In this document: positions 33,574 to 46,340 of the stretch, piece by piece
Numbering within the stretch: the first letter of the stretch is position 1
Layout: each line of letters begins with the position of its first letter
DNA from: Sthenelais limicola
Taxonomy: Eukaryota > Annelida > Polychaeta > Phyllodocida > Sigalionidae
Direction of reading: 5' to 3'
Assembly (NCBI GenBank): GCA_942159475.1
Contig: OW804102.1
Span: forward strand, 21,208,684 to 21,272,683
Length of the DNA stretch: 64,000 bases
Notes under the pieces: model-generated
The model's input: the letters and a program-made list of their open reading frames with translations, nothing else
Database searches by the model: none
Told to the model about the DNA's origin: nothing
Translations under genes and position numbers: made by a program

Positions 33574-33741
33574 GCCATATGAGGGTGTGAGAGAGGGGCG
33601 AAATTTGAAAATATCTTAAACTGTTTTTAAACACTCTGGCTGTATTATATGGGGTTTGAGCTTTCAGGAAAACTTTATTCCAACAAATTCGGACCAGTAA
33701 TTCTGTCTTTTGGGGCCTTTTGAATATTTTTGCTCAAATAC

Positions 33742-36367
33742 TGTGACGTAGGTATATCCCTCATTGTTGGAATTTATTGAAAACTCTGAATTTCCAATGA
33801 ATGCAACGTCAGATGACAACCATATTTTGCTTTAAGAATCCTGTTATTAGTTATGATAAGTATGTATAGTCCGCAATATCTGATGACCAATAAGTACAAT
33901 GTGGCCTTCAACTGATTTATGTCATTTTATCTTGTATTTGCGTGGACTTTCTTATATTAAAAGTAATTTTTATTCCAATTCTTCCTACTCTTCAAGTAAA
34001 CGGCTCACTATGGAGTTCTTCTACAAATTGATTTCTAACATATTTTTTTATGTAGTCCATGTTCACAATTTAGGCCACAAACATATCATATTTTTTTTAG
34101 GGCTTCTTAAAAAAACCTCTAAATGGGCTATACTTACGTCACAGATATGCTATAAAATTCCAATTTTCAAATTTATGAAATAGAAATAAATAAAAATGTA
34201 CTTGTAACATTGGAAATGAATTCTCAACTTCAAATAGCATTATCGCAACCTTAAAAACCAAGTGAAACATGATCTTGGGTCACAATGCGGCCCATTTCAA
34301 CCTGGAAATTCATAAAAATTCTAACAAATTCTGACTGTTTAACCCAGATGCATTAATTATTGTTTTATTCCACAATGAAACGAATAAAGAATGACCCCAT
34401 ACATCATTCACTGCCATATATATTTATTTGAAACTAATTATTTATCTATTAAACATGACAAAAAGGCCAAATCTCAAGCCCAGCAAGGGATATACCTACG
34501 TCACATATCAAAGATAAAATACCTCAAATAAGCTGAAAATAATAATTTAAATAGCCTAATCATGTCAGATATAATGTCAACTGGATAAAAACAAGTTTCC
34601 GGAATATGTTCTACTAAGAAAACCTGTTGGAAAATAAATTTGGATGAAAGTGACACACTTTTTATCCTGGAAATTCATTAGAATTTCCACAAAATTCCAA
34701 GTTTGTATTTGAAATCTCATGAATAATTATTTTGTTTCAAATAAAAACTGTATGAGCCCCAACTGATACACCGCTCAATATCCAATATCTACTTGAAACT
34801 ATTATTTCAACTATGTACTCAATACAAAATGCTCTGATCGCTAGGCCAGCAAGGGATATACTTACGTCACATACTAAAGAACTGTACTTCCAATAAGGAG
34901 AAACAATAATCCTTAAATTACAATAGCCCAATTTAGCTTTTAAGGCCGACATACACCATTTTAACATCACATAATAGAGTTGAAATGATCATCTCAACTA
35001 TTTACACATGACAAAAGGGTCAAATCCAATGGCCATCAAGGGCTATACTTACGTCACATGAAAACAAATAATTCACACCAGGTGAATGACTTTTCATCAG
35101 GTGAATTAATTATTTTAACTTGAAATAACAAAAATAGGGCACACCCTATACACCATTTAAAGTCCCATATCTGCTTGGAATCATTTTTAGAACTATTTAT
35201 ACATGAAAAAAGGGGTCAGATTCTATGGCCAGCAAGGGATATACTTACGTCACACACTAAAGACACATTTTCAATGAGGTGAAAACAATAATGATGATAT
35301 CAGAATAGTGTAACTTCATTGTTTATAATTTAAGTAGATTAACAATGGTTAGCAGAATGGATTCTAGGCAGAAAACCAGTTGAAAAAAACTCTTGGGTCA
35401 TGATGAGTCAGTTTTTTAAGTGGAAATTGATAAAAACGATTTACAAAAGTCTACCTTGTTAACAAAAACGTCAACACAAATTGTTCATTTTAAGTCAAAA
35501 ACTATTTACATCACACCCTATACACTATTCAATACACCATATTCAGTTGATAACATTATCTCACTTATCTAAGCATTGCAAAAGGGTCAAATATCATGGT
35601 CAGAAAGGGATATACCTATGTCACAAAATACTTCACAGGTTGTCTAAACTATAATTTTGAGGTTATAATAACCTAATTTCACTTACTATAACTTCAAATT
35701 GGCTATTTTAATAGACCATATGATAACCCCTATCTCCAATTATTTATTATTTTAAGTATTTTTGTATGACAGAATGGTCAGATCCCATGGCCAGCAGAGG
35801 ATATACTTACGTCACAAACTAGACAACACATATTTGTACAAAATTATCATATTATTTGAGATGGATATAAGCTTTTATGGAGTCCACATGATACAGACAT
35901 TGACAAAGTTTGCATCCAAGTACAAAACATATATTGAAAACCGTCTACTAAACTTGTTGATACTGTATTGTCTACTAATTTAGGAGGATATACCTACGTC
36001 ACAAGTTGATATTTTGAATGGTTTTTGACCTTAGAGTGCACTCATTGAGTAAATTTAAAAAAAATGAAAATCCTATCATTATGATACGTTGAAAAGTAAC
36101 CAAGAAATAGGTAATCCAATTCTTAATATTTTAATGCCAATTATGTGCAGTTAATTTTATGATGGTGACGTAGGTATATCCTAAAAGTTGGAAAATGGGG
36201 TTATGAAAAATAAACTGTTTCTGGACAAAGAATTTTGAAGTTATGGATTCAATTTTTTGTCATGATAAAGAAATAATATATACCGTAATTGTAATTGGGT
36301 TTTAGGAATGTGTTTGAAAAATAACTAATTGCAAATGGCTTTTTCAAAAGGGATATACTTAAGTCAC
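33742..36367 (+). repeat. Array of ~186-bp units carrying GGATATACYTACGTCACA
   Basis: Eleven matches to the 18-base motif lie at about 33751, 34134, 34496, 34862, 35049, 35245, 35616, 35807, 35994, 36173 and 36359. The gaps are 179-196 bases, or twice that (362-383). In three of the double gaps the midpoint holds a second unit type with CTGGAAATTCATAAAAATT (about 34303, 34668 and 35419). Around each motif the unit also shares AACTATTTATACATGACAAA and CCATGGCCAGCAAGG. Nine motif copies point one way. The first and the tenth are reversed. Units are well diverged from each other while the motif stays conserved. Confidence 0.8.
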
Positions 36368-36734
36368 ATAATTGGAAAAATTGTGTTGGAAAAAAGTGGA
36401 AGGCCATGGGGTGTAGTGTTGAGGCCTAAATAAAGTCAAAGTATTAACTCATAGAGAGTTTATACCTTTGTATATAAATTAGAGCCCAATAGCCATACAT
36501 ATTTAGGCCTTTGAATGTGTGAAGATTATTACAATCTATTTGTTTTTACGTTTTTCCAACAAAAAGTAAGGTAAAATAGCAGTTTTTTCGATTTTTAAAT
36601 ACTAAATATTGGTTTAGGGTATGGAAAAGTATATGTGGAATGAAAGGGCTCATCGAGGGGAATCACGTGAGACATGAATAATGAGTATTCAAGTCATGAT
36701 ACTGGAAATATTCCTTGATATGTAGCCATAATGT

Positions 36735-36762
36735 AAAACAGCACACATGAAAAAACTGACCC
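36735..36762 (-). repeat. Right terminal inverted repeat of the 3.2-kb element
   Basis: Inverted partner of 33546-33573 with a single difference (CATGTG against CAAGTG). It is followed by ACAG. Confidence 0.85.
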
Positions 36763-36766
36763 ACAG

Positions 36767-39700
36767 GTCTATATATGGCTTTCGATACCATTTATTTCGT
36801 CATTTATAATACCCAAGATATAACTAACATATTTAAAGGAAATACCATTTTATTGAATATGTGTATTTTGTATCATGCAGTATCTCAATTGAACAATAGC
36901 CTTTTTGTTGAGATTTGTTTTCTTTTTTTGTTCTTTTGTTGAGATTTTATATACAAAGAAGAAGGATTTAGTAAATGAGTGCAAAAAGGTTATTGAGTCT
37001 TACTAAATTCTCCCACATAGTACAAAGAGGTACAGAATATCCAAAAGGTTAATATTCCATTTGATATACAGTTTGTGAGATGGAGATATCAATATCAATT
37101 TATGACTCACCTATCTGCCTGCATGACGTCACAGACGGGATGGTTTAGGGATGGTTATATCCAAGTAAGTGTGCTCAATATAGGTAGCTAGGGTTCACTA
37201 TGCTATGAATATTGATACTGGTGGAGGATTGGCAATACTTTGGTTACATTTTTATTAGGGTATGTTTTTACCCAAATAATTTCTTTTACCAACATCTGTT
37301 TATCAATTTTTATTTCACGTAAAAAGAATTGCTTAGTAATTCGAATGCCAGAATTAAAAACATTAAAAACAGATTTAGAGATGTTTGCTTTAACCATAAA
37401 GTACACATGAGTTCAAATGTTATTTTTACAACTAATTTAATCGATACTGACAACAGACTCGATCTACATTTCTCCCATTATAATTTAGCACACTTTTGCC
37501 CATTTTGAGGTGCAATAATGTAGAGATAGAATAGTACTCTGCCTAACGTTCCCTCAACATTTTATGGTGCTATGGTTGTGTCTGGCCATTCACTTAATCC
37601 TTTAATATTGACTTAATTAGACTTAATTAGAGCTCCATCACCAGCAGATTTCCATAAAAAAGACATTTTCTATTTTGTGGTGTATTTTTTTCCAAGAAAT
37701 CCGAAAGTTACCAATATTTTATGAACAGATTTAAGCTTGTTCTTATTGGTACGAAACCAAATCATTTACCAAATTGTTCATCTTTATGGGAACACCGGAC
37801 TCCTACTATTTTCCATATGTCTCACTTTCATCTGGTTGGACTGAATGAGCTTATAAAGGGTGAGTTGAAACCGTAGACAAGCACAGAGAAAAAATAATGA
37901 AGAATTCGAGGGGAAAAGCCATGAATTCACGAAAGAAATACCATGCACATTTTGGTATTCTAATGTTCCATTCTACCATTTTGAAGAATTAACGCCAGTT
38001 CTTTGGTCGATACAGCTAGGAAAGGCTAGCTAGCAGCTAGGAAAGCTGCATTATCAGCTATTATTACCAATAGAATCTTACAAAATGAGTCACAAGTCGC
38101 AATAAAAGAATTCTGAGATACTATCATTGACATACATACTTGAAACAATGACACACAAAGATAGATTTTGCTACTTGCGACTCGTTTTCCTGTGACACAT
38201 CGCATTTAATGACTCATAGAACTGAATTTATTAATATTTGGCAAGCATCTGAACTAGAATCACCCGCGAGTGAGCCACAAAAAATAACGCCACCGGCAAA
38301 ATATAGATATGGAATGTTGGTTTAATGTCGTTTAGGTGGGTTGGAAAAGAATGGAACAAAAAGGGGAAAATCTTGACTAATGTTAGCTGAGGATACATTT
38401 GTCTATAGAATCAGTCATGCCATGCTGATCCTAGCTGTCATATGAACAGACAACATGATTCCTGACACGTTGTCGGAAATACTTGTCATGTCTATGACAT
38501 TATACATGAAACAAGTTACAATCATCCCTTTTGTTTTAATTTGAAAATTAAGAAAAAAATCGATCACTTATCGGGCAAGTGTCATAGACAGAAAAAACTA
38601 CCACCGATCTGTTGTCTAGACAATAGGAAGGTGGGTGTTAATTGTTAAAAAAACATCTGTATATTCGTGAATATACTACAATTCTACACATGTATGTCAC
38701 AAGAGCGGATGCAGACAAAAGAGGCGCCTGAAATCCCTTTTAATTGTCCAACTTGAAACGAAATCAATCATCAAGAGGGAAGGTGGGTTCCAAGCGACAG
38801 GAAGAGTATTGTACATGAGGCACAATAGAAAGGATGGTTAAATCCCTGCCTGATATATAGATTATTAAGGCATCATAAAGGTGTATTGTCCCTTGCCTAT
38901 CTGCTTATCTCACTGGAGTATATGTCTGTCATTCTAACAAACCACAACAGGGACACCTCTGTACCTATATCGACCCTCTAACTCTCCCTCTCCCTTATCA
39001 CAAGCCATGTGTGCTACGGCTATTCAGTGAGATCCTATAGCCTATTTTTATCGGCACTTCATTGTTTTAAATTGACCATAGTGTATGTATCATCGAGTTT
39101 TTATCAGACTGGTCTTTGCTGGTTTGGGACAACATGTATATAGCTGCCTGTATTGAATGGTATTGTGTAGATGGAATGTGACTATATTCCCTCGCTATGA
39201 TAGGACAGGTTGGCAGGCAGGCCTGTGGTATATTCTAAAGAGAGAATATTCTTATGTGGTAATCCCCTGCAAAAGCATTCCTTTCTATGTGAAATTCCCA
39301 GCTGGTAGGATAGCCTTTAAACTACGACTGGATGTGTTATTCACTTTGAGCGGGAAGAATACGCCCATTTAATAGTTTGTTCATTTCTGTATGCATGCAA
39401 TACGGAAGCGTTGACGTTGTAAAATTACAGACTTTTCCTCTGTTTTTGCACATATTATGCATAGGCAAAATACATTAATAAAACCCCTTTTCCTATTCCT
39501 TGAACAAATAGTTTCATGGCACCGACTATTTCTTCATTACTAAGATCTTTTCTCCCATTACAAGGAGTCATTTTACTATGACCACTCCCCTATTACCTAT
39601 GACATGTGTCATCTGCTATGACGCATCACAGTTGGTCCTTTTACAATATGACAGTGAGGATTCTTCCTTTTTTGCTCCTTTTCTAAGTGTGATGGATAAA

Positions 39701-41205
39701 CCTGCGCACCTTGATTATTTTTATATTCCAAATAATATCAATATACAAATAAATGCATCCACACACAACCACTATTTCTTGGGTATTACCTACAAAACAA
39801 TTATTAAACTAGTTATTCTTTAACAGAAATGAAATGTATAATAACCAACTTTACTTTGCTCGGAATTCTGGTCTATGAGAATAACCTAAGGGACTCAGTG
39901 CTAGTCTACTGGCCACTATTCAGACACCACATAGTAGTATATAAAAATGAGCAACTGACTCTGGCATAAGAAAGAATGCTTTGTGGATATATCTGTGAGG
40001 GAAAGAAAAGAAAGTATCTCTTTGGATATTAGGATATCCATAAGTCATGTTGATTATGTGTTGGAATATCTTAGAAATGGAAAATGATATTTGAAAAAGA
40101 AAAATGTGCATTCCTATTTACTATGACACATTTTTATCCTGACAGTTTGGGGACAAAACAGCTGTCGAAAACTGCTTTCAGCCATTTCCAAGTTGTAGTA
40201 TAAAGACACATGTTGGATACAAAATTAAGTGTAAACTTGAGCCATTGAATCACACTTGTAGTTCTAACCTCTCGTTCAGTTCTATCTAAATATACACAAT
40301 GTATTTTTATTCCAACCCACTGAAGTAAGGGGAAAAGGTATAGGAATTCCCAACACAATGTTCTTGTCCTTAGCTTATACAATAGGCAAAACAATCCCAT
40401 CTTGGATGATTTACTGAGCTAGGATGTCCTTCCATTTTTGATGGAATGAAGGGAATACTGGTAGGGTTCCTTACATATTCATGTATTCATTTTATCTTAT
40501 AATGCTTTAAAACGCTTTGATCTGGTTCGTAACCCAAATCCCACACACAATTCATGAGGCTATATTCCGGATACTATTAATTGTTAGTATTGAATTGAAT
40601 GATATAACCTAACCTTTTCATTCATCTTGTGTGTGTGTTGGGAAGGGGGGGGGGGGGTAGGGTGATAGAGAATAAACCAACGAAAGAGAAAGAGAAAGAG
40701 GAAGGACCCGCAGAGCGATATAGACAAATTACAATGTCCATCAAATATGTATTTTCCATCCTTCAATTAACAATGACCTTCCCAATAATGTACTTTGGAA
40801 CTAACCACACTGATATTCATATTAATGATATGATAATAGTTTAATAAATCAAAATGTATCTTATATGAAATGAGTTACAATCCTACAGTAGAAAACATTA
40901 CCTCCCATTTAAAACCTCTCTACTATCAATAAATATTTATTACCTTGTTTGCTACTGGTCTATTCTGCGCCCTTTGGTTGTTGAAGTATCAATAGAAACA
41001 CTGTGCAGATAAACTTTGTCATAAAACCTCCTATAGTTCAACCTTTATCTACACAAGCTGCAGTGAAAAACTCCTCAAGGGGCAGAGTTCAATTGTTCGT
41101 TTTTATAAGAGATGTTGTATCTAGTTAAAGCTGCCAGACTACTCCTGGGATCATGGTTATGAAGCATCTGTCATATATAAGCGAACACGTTAAGGTATTT
41201 AACTC
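36767..41205. other. Intergenic stretch
   Basis: No gene recognised. It holds a poly-G run at about 40643-40657, a short AGGAAAGCTAGC-type repeat near 38020-38050 and a fragment of the GGGGCC MITE near 40330-40400. Confidence 0.35.
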
Positions 41206-41532
41206 AATAGGGGATTTGGACGTACGTGCAACTGCACATGTCTCTTACAGTGCATGCTGGGATAGATTCAATTCAGGTCTGACCTACAAATATTTAGCAA
41301 CATTTCTATCAAAAAGGGCAAGAGTGTTTTCAACAATATCATAGCTTGTGTAAATTGTCTAGAAGAACCAAATGCATGATGGGCAAGTTCAAGTCTTATT
41401 TTATAAACACATGGCTATTTACATGATATCACTGTTAAATATGCCAAGCTCAATATGGTATGTGTCTTGTATACTGACACATTATTCCATGCGAATCGAG
41501 ATTCAAGATGTCGGACATGAAATTGCCATATT
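41206..41532 (+). mobile_element. CCATGCGAATC-family element, complete copy
   Basis: A 327-bp element whose ends are AATAGGGGATTTGGACG and, inverted, AATATGGCAATTTCATGTCC. Internal landmarks are CAGTGCATGCTGGGAT, ATAGCTTGTGTAAATTGTCT, CAAATGCATGATGGGCAAG, GGCTATTTACATGATATCAC and CCATGCGAATCGAGATTC. The inverted copy in intron 8 of the transporter (56434-56685) shares all the right-hand landmarks. Confidence 0.6.
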
Positions 41533-44500
41533 AAAACTGACTCATACTCTAACTAAGTCACTTTGGTTAGAGGAGCAAAAGCTGGTGTTCCACAAATTCC
41601 TGGGGTAGTATACTACTACAAGCTATTATTATCTGATATTTTACTAACTGTTTTATTTAGGTTTCATAGCTGTTCTTCTTGGGGTAGTATACTACCATCT
41701 ATTGAATGCTATCTTACCAAGCTGTTTAGTCCAATTGTACAGCTGGTCTTCCAATATCCCCTGATGTAGATATATTGTTGTATGTCATGGGTGTGAGTCT
41801 GTTGGAAGGAATTTGACGTAATGTGAACTACAAGGGTAGAGATACAGTATTTAGTTGGAAAGCTGTTAGAAGGGTGTATAATTTCTGAAGATGAACCTCA
41901 TACCCATTAATTTCCCACATTTTTAAGCACCATCTCCAAATAGGGAAGGTTCAAAATTGCCTTAGAATTTTGCAATATTGTTGTAGGTTATAATAACTTT
42001 CCAACGTTGTTGTAAATTTATAACAGAGTGTGTTACGGTTGTAAGTGTATGTTGGTCCTTATGGGTCAGGTTTTGTTGGAAGTGCCTCCGACATCATTTC
42101 AACGACTTTCTATCTATCTTAACACAGTTCTACAAAAATGTTAAAAGATGAATTAGCATGATCAAAAGCTTTACAATGGATCAGCTTCATATTTTGCCAG
42201 AAGACCCAAGGACTCGTTCATCCCAGCAAAAGCTATGTGGCAACCCATTGAATTTTACACCTCCGCAGAACTCACACTTTAACAATCTCAGCTCACACAT
42301 ACCCCATATCTCTTTGTCAACAATATAAGAGTAAAATATATCTACAAAATCGCAGAATTCTAGTAAAATTGTATGCACCACCCTCAATGGTAAACATTTC
42401 TTCCTACCCACCAAGGGGAAAAGTGTAGGAATTTCTACACATAATTAGTCCTTCCTTAGCTTATGCAACAGGCCCCTGAAACTGTTATCATAGGAACTAT
42501 GGTGACTGCCTTGTCCAAGTCCAAATGTTACACCAACCTACTCAGAGCTACAACAGAAGTATTTTACTGGCAACTATCACTTCCACTCCTTATCACATAA
42601 TTAGGTGTGTTATAATTAATCTACTTGTTGACCTTTCCTTATCTAGAGGTATTATCATGGATGATATGCACTGGTTATCCCTCCTATCACCTTTTTTTAC
42701 ACTAATGCATTCATTGTTCATATCCAGAATTTGGCAAGGAAGGTCATACTAATTTTAGTCCTTGGGGCTATGTCTCTCTTTCTTCTTCTCAAACTTAATG
42801 AATCTTTGATTAAATAAGTAAAGCACTAGGCCAATGAATCAAATGAATAACAAAGTTTAATCATTTTGAACCAAACCTGTAACTGTAGAACAGCAAAATA
42901 CAAATATAATGAAAACTACTGGAGCCAAAATCAAGAATTCGTGAAAACTAAAGAAAATACCATACCCATTTCAGTATGAATTCAGACGTTTCATTCAGTG
43001 CTTGGGATCGAAGCTCAACTCCTACCCAACATTGTGTGTATAGGCTATCCCTATACTACCAGTTTGGAATTTTACGTAGGGAGGATTTTTTCAAGTAATT
43101 CCCACAAAAAAATCCCTTTTAGTTAGTCTCTTAGTTTATACAACAGGCCCCGGGAACGCAACTTTAAATGAGAGATTATAACACTGAATTCATGCTGAGG
43201 AGGCTAGAATGTCTCATTGCACTGTATAGCCTTCAGTAATGATATTCCCTGAAACACTCGACATATATCAACCATAGAATCGTGGCTTACATCATACCAC
43301 CCAACACAAAGTTGACCCAGACTAAGTGCAGGAGTTCCTATATTTGGAACCTGTGTCATACTTGTATTGATAGGTTTGACAATCGATATTGTTGTTATTA
43401 GTAGAATTAGTACATGAGTATCTCAACTCAGTTCAGGTCTTCCAGTGCAGGCCCAAGTTTAAAGAAGGTGATTAGAAATCGTTGATAAATGAGAAAAAAA
43501 GGATCTCTTTACTCAAATACTTTATATAGTTTTCAATATGAAGGGAGGAAATATGGTATATTTAGAAATGTCAGTCATCAGTAAGGTTGCGATAATTAAG
43601 AAATTGTAATTATTGAGATATTTACCCCTGAGATAACCAGATATATGTAACTCTAGTTAAAATAGATATGAGGGGTTTGAATAGTTATAAAAGTTCAGCT
43701 ACTCCTCACCGTCAGGCTCATGTCAGGCTCTTATATTGTGTTAGGATATTTTCTGCTTTTGCATCAGCATATTTTCTGCAATAGTGTACTGGTCACTGAT
43801 GACTCATGAACACTTTTGACTTAACTCCTTCTTTCTTTTGCTATTTTTTTTATATTACATGTACGATTTTGGTGGTTGGTGAATGGCAGACATAGAGTAT
43901 GATATTGTCATGACCTCTGACACAAGAACAACAAGTTCTTCCTAGAATGAATCGTTAAATCTGCATTCTCAAATATAAAGGACAAGGAAAGTCTTACTAC
44001 ATTGAACTGAATTCATCAATATTTTGCTGCGGTTACATGTTTATACAGGAATTTGAGGGAGCCAAAAGAAAACGGCCGCTAGTGAGCGATAATTAGTGCA
44101 TGCACCATAGGAGAGGACTTCGGCAGGTTCTGTTTATGAAGCCCTGTGGTAAAAACAACTTGACAAATATTTTGGTCAATGACAGGTCGGAAAGAAGAAC
44201 AGAACGAGAGTAGAAAACCATACGTTTCTTGACCAGTGTTAACAGAGAGTGCAAGTTTTAATGTCCACAAGCACCACTCTATTGATCCATTTTATAACAC
44301 TGAAACATCATAAACAACCCTATTTCAATTAAGAGCAGACATTTCGCTGCTGTTGCTTTCCAAGAACTGGGTTTACCTCAAGTGTTCTATATAGGGTCTA
44401 ACCACATATAAATTGTTATTCTGTTCAGTAATGATAATACAGAAAAGGGCTATGACTTCTACGGATAGGTCTTCCAGTCAACATTATAATTGTCGTAATG

Positions 44501-44689
44501 CTATGTGATATGTACTTGCCAACTACTCAGTAGGCATTTTTAGTTTTTTCTATTGAATATGGTAGAAAACCCCACCCACCCACCCTTCTTCCCAGCAACA
44601 TTTCAACTTTGCGTATAGAACTGAACTGATTTCCAAGTTAACATCCAGATACTATACTAATCTCTATGTTCACATCTATAATTCCAAGT
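41533..44689. other. Intergenic stretch
   Basis: No gene recognised. Fragments of the GGGGCC...GCATAAG MITE lie at 42380-42480 and 43060-43155. A CCCACCCACC run is at 44571-44583. Confidence 0.35.
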
Positions 44690-46340
44690 AAATAAAATAC
44701 AGTACAAAATACATTGTTTTTATCGTTATATCGATGTTGCATAGTAGGACTACAGGTCGGCTATGAGAAAATCTTCTCTTTGTATAATGGCCATACAGCC
44801 TATTTATTTAGTTACCTCACCTTGTCTGATGGAGAAGCATGGGTCGAAATCTGAAAAATACTTGTTTTTCAGATAGGAGTTAAGCTGTGTTGTGGAATGG
44901 ATTAATTGAGTTTTTTCAGGTAAATCATTCCAGAGGCATGGAATTGGATGAAAATATGACTTTGTAAACATTTTAATATTCGGGTTGGGAATTTTTAATA
45001 ATTTCCCTTTCTTCAAACTCCTATCTCTAGTATTGAGATTATTTTTGAGGTTTTATTTGGGGATTTAGTGAATGCCAGGTCTAGCAGGTGGGCATATCTT
45101 CTTGTTTCAGTAATGGGAGTTTTAATTCTTTATGTATTTCTTCTGTGCCAGTATACTTTGGCAAGTGTGGAATTACTTTTAAAGCCGAGTTCTGTAAGGT
45201 TTGAAGTTTCTGTTAATGCGATTTTGTGGTGGACCCATAGAATAAATCCCTGTCATCAATCATTGGTAGAACTATAGTTTTATATTTAAGTAGAAGAGTT
45301 TCCTTGTGGCATGCTTCATATAGTTTTGACATGGCACCCATTTTACCCCTAACAGTGTTCGTTTTCTTCACCATGAATCTTTTAAAATTCAACATTTAGT
45401 CTATCTCTATCCCCAAGTACTTATTTATAAGCGTTTACCTTCTCTAGTTTTTTATTATTATTGACATAACCTGAGACATCGTTGGGCCTGACTTGGCACT
45501 GATTGTTACTGATTTACATTTGTCAATATTAAGTGAAATCTTATTTGTAGCTCACCATTGTTCATTTCTATTAAGATCTTGCTGTAGACTGGCTATAACA
45601 TTCGTGTCCAGCGATTTTTCTTTATAGAGTACAGTGTCATCTGCGAATAATTGAATATGACTATTTTTTTAAACTTCACATAAATCATTAGTATAGATAA
45701 TGTACATTAAGAGCCCTAATGATCACCCCACAGGTCACTGCTTTCAAGGAGGATAGGTATCCACCCACATCGACTCTTTGTTTTCTGTCCTCTAAGTAAT
45801 TTGCGAACCATTTGAGAGATTTCTGGTCGATTCCTAGATTATTTAATTTTTGTAATGATAGGTTATGGTATCGAACAGTATCGAATGCCTTTTGAAAGTT
45901 AAGAAAGATTAAATTTACTGCTTTGTTAGTATTGATACTATTATATTCCTAGAAGTTGGTCATGGGCTTTGTTGATGGACCTACCCTTCCTGAAACCAAA
46001 TTGATCCTTACATAATAGATCATTTCTTTCGACATAACTTGTCAGTTGGCTTTGTATACAATATTCAAGTATTTTTGCAGGAAGGTTTATGACAGATATA
46101 GGCCTGTACTTCCCTGCTAGTTTTCTATTTCCATATTTAAACAGAGGAGTCACGTTAGCTTGTTTAAAGTCCTTGGGGATTTGTGAGTTTTCTATAGTAA
46201 GGTTAAACAGATAAGAAAATTGTTGACTGAGAGTATATAGTGTTTAAGTATGCCTGCTGGAAGAAGGCCAATCACAGATGCCTTGTAATTGCCTATTTTC
46301 TTTACAGCTACTTCAACTGAGACTTTATCAATGTATTGAC
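44690..46340 (-). pseudogene. 5'-truncated LINE reverse transcriptase remnant
   Basis: Read on the minus strand, in order: VTPLFKYGNRKLAGKYRPIS with VINLPAKILE and DQFGFRKGRS (46153-45941), then FLNFQKAFDTV with GIDQKSLKWFANYL (about 45920-45790), the active-site box FADDTVLYKEKS (about 45640-45600), KISLNIDKCKSVTIS, and the 3' domain ending CLWNDLPEKTQLIHSTT (45016-44804). This is the reverse transcriptase palm and thumb of a non-LTR element, by motif style in the Jockey/CR1 assemblage. Stops and frameshifts separate the pieces, the GVPQGS block is degraded and no endonuclease domain is present. It is dead, and truncated as usual for such insertions. Confidence 0.75.

Larger units (their letters stand above)
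33546..36762. mobile_element. 3.2-kb inverted-repeat element enclosing a 186-bp-periodic array
   Basis: The left end (33546-33573) begins GGGTCAGTTTTTTCA and reads on to TGTGCTGTTTT. The right end (36735-36762) is its reverse complement with one mismatch in 28. ACAG stands directly outside on both sides (33542-33545 and 36763-36766), the expected mark of insertion. The interior shows no transposase or other protein: the longest frames are 94, 77 and 73 residues and match nothing known. Instead it is a diverged repeat array described separately. It therefore looks like a non-autonomous DNA element, of unknown superfamily, that has captured or grown a satellite-like array. Confidence 0.75.

Noticed and set aside
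33742..36367. CRISPR-like regular array
   Set aside because: The host is an animal, the repeated unit is about 186 bases with a diverged interior, there are no short identical repeats with unique spacers, and the whole lies between transposon ends.
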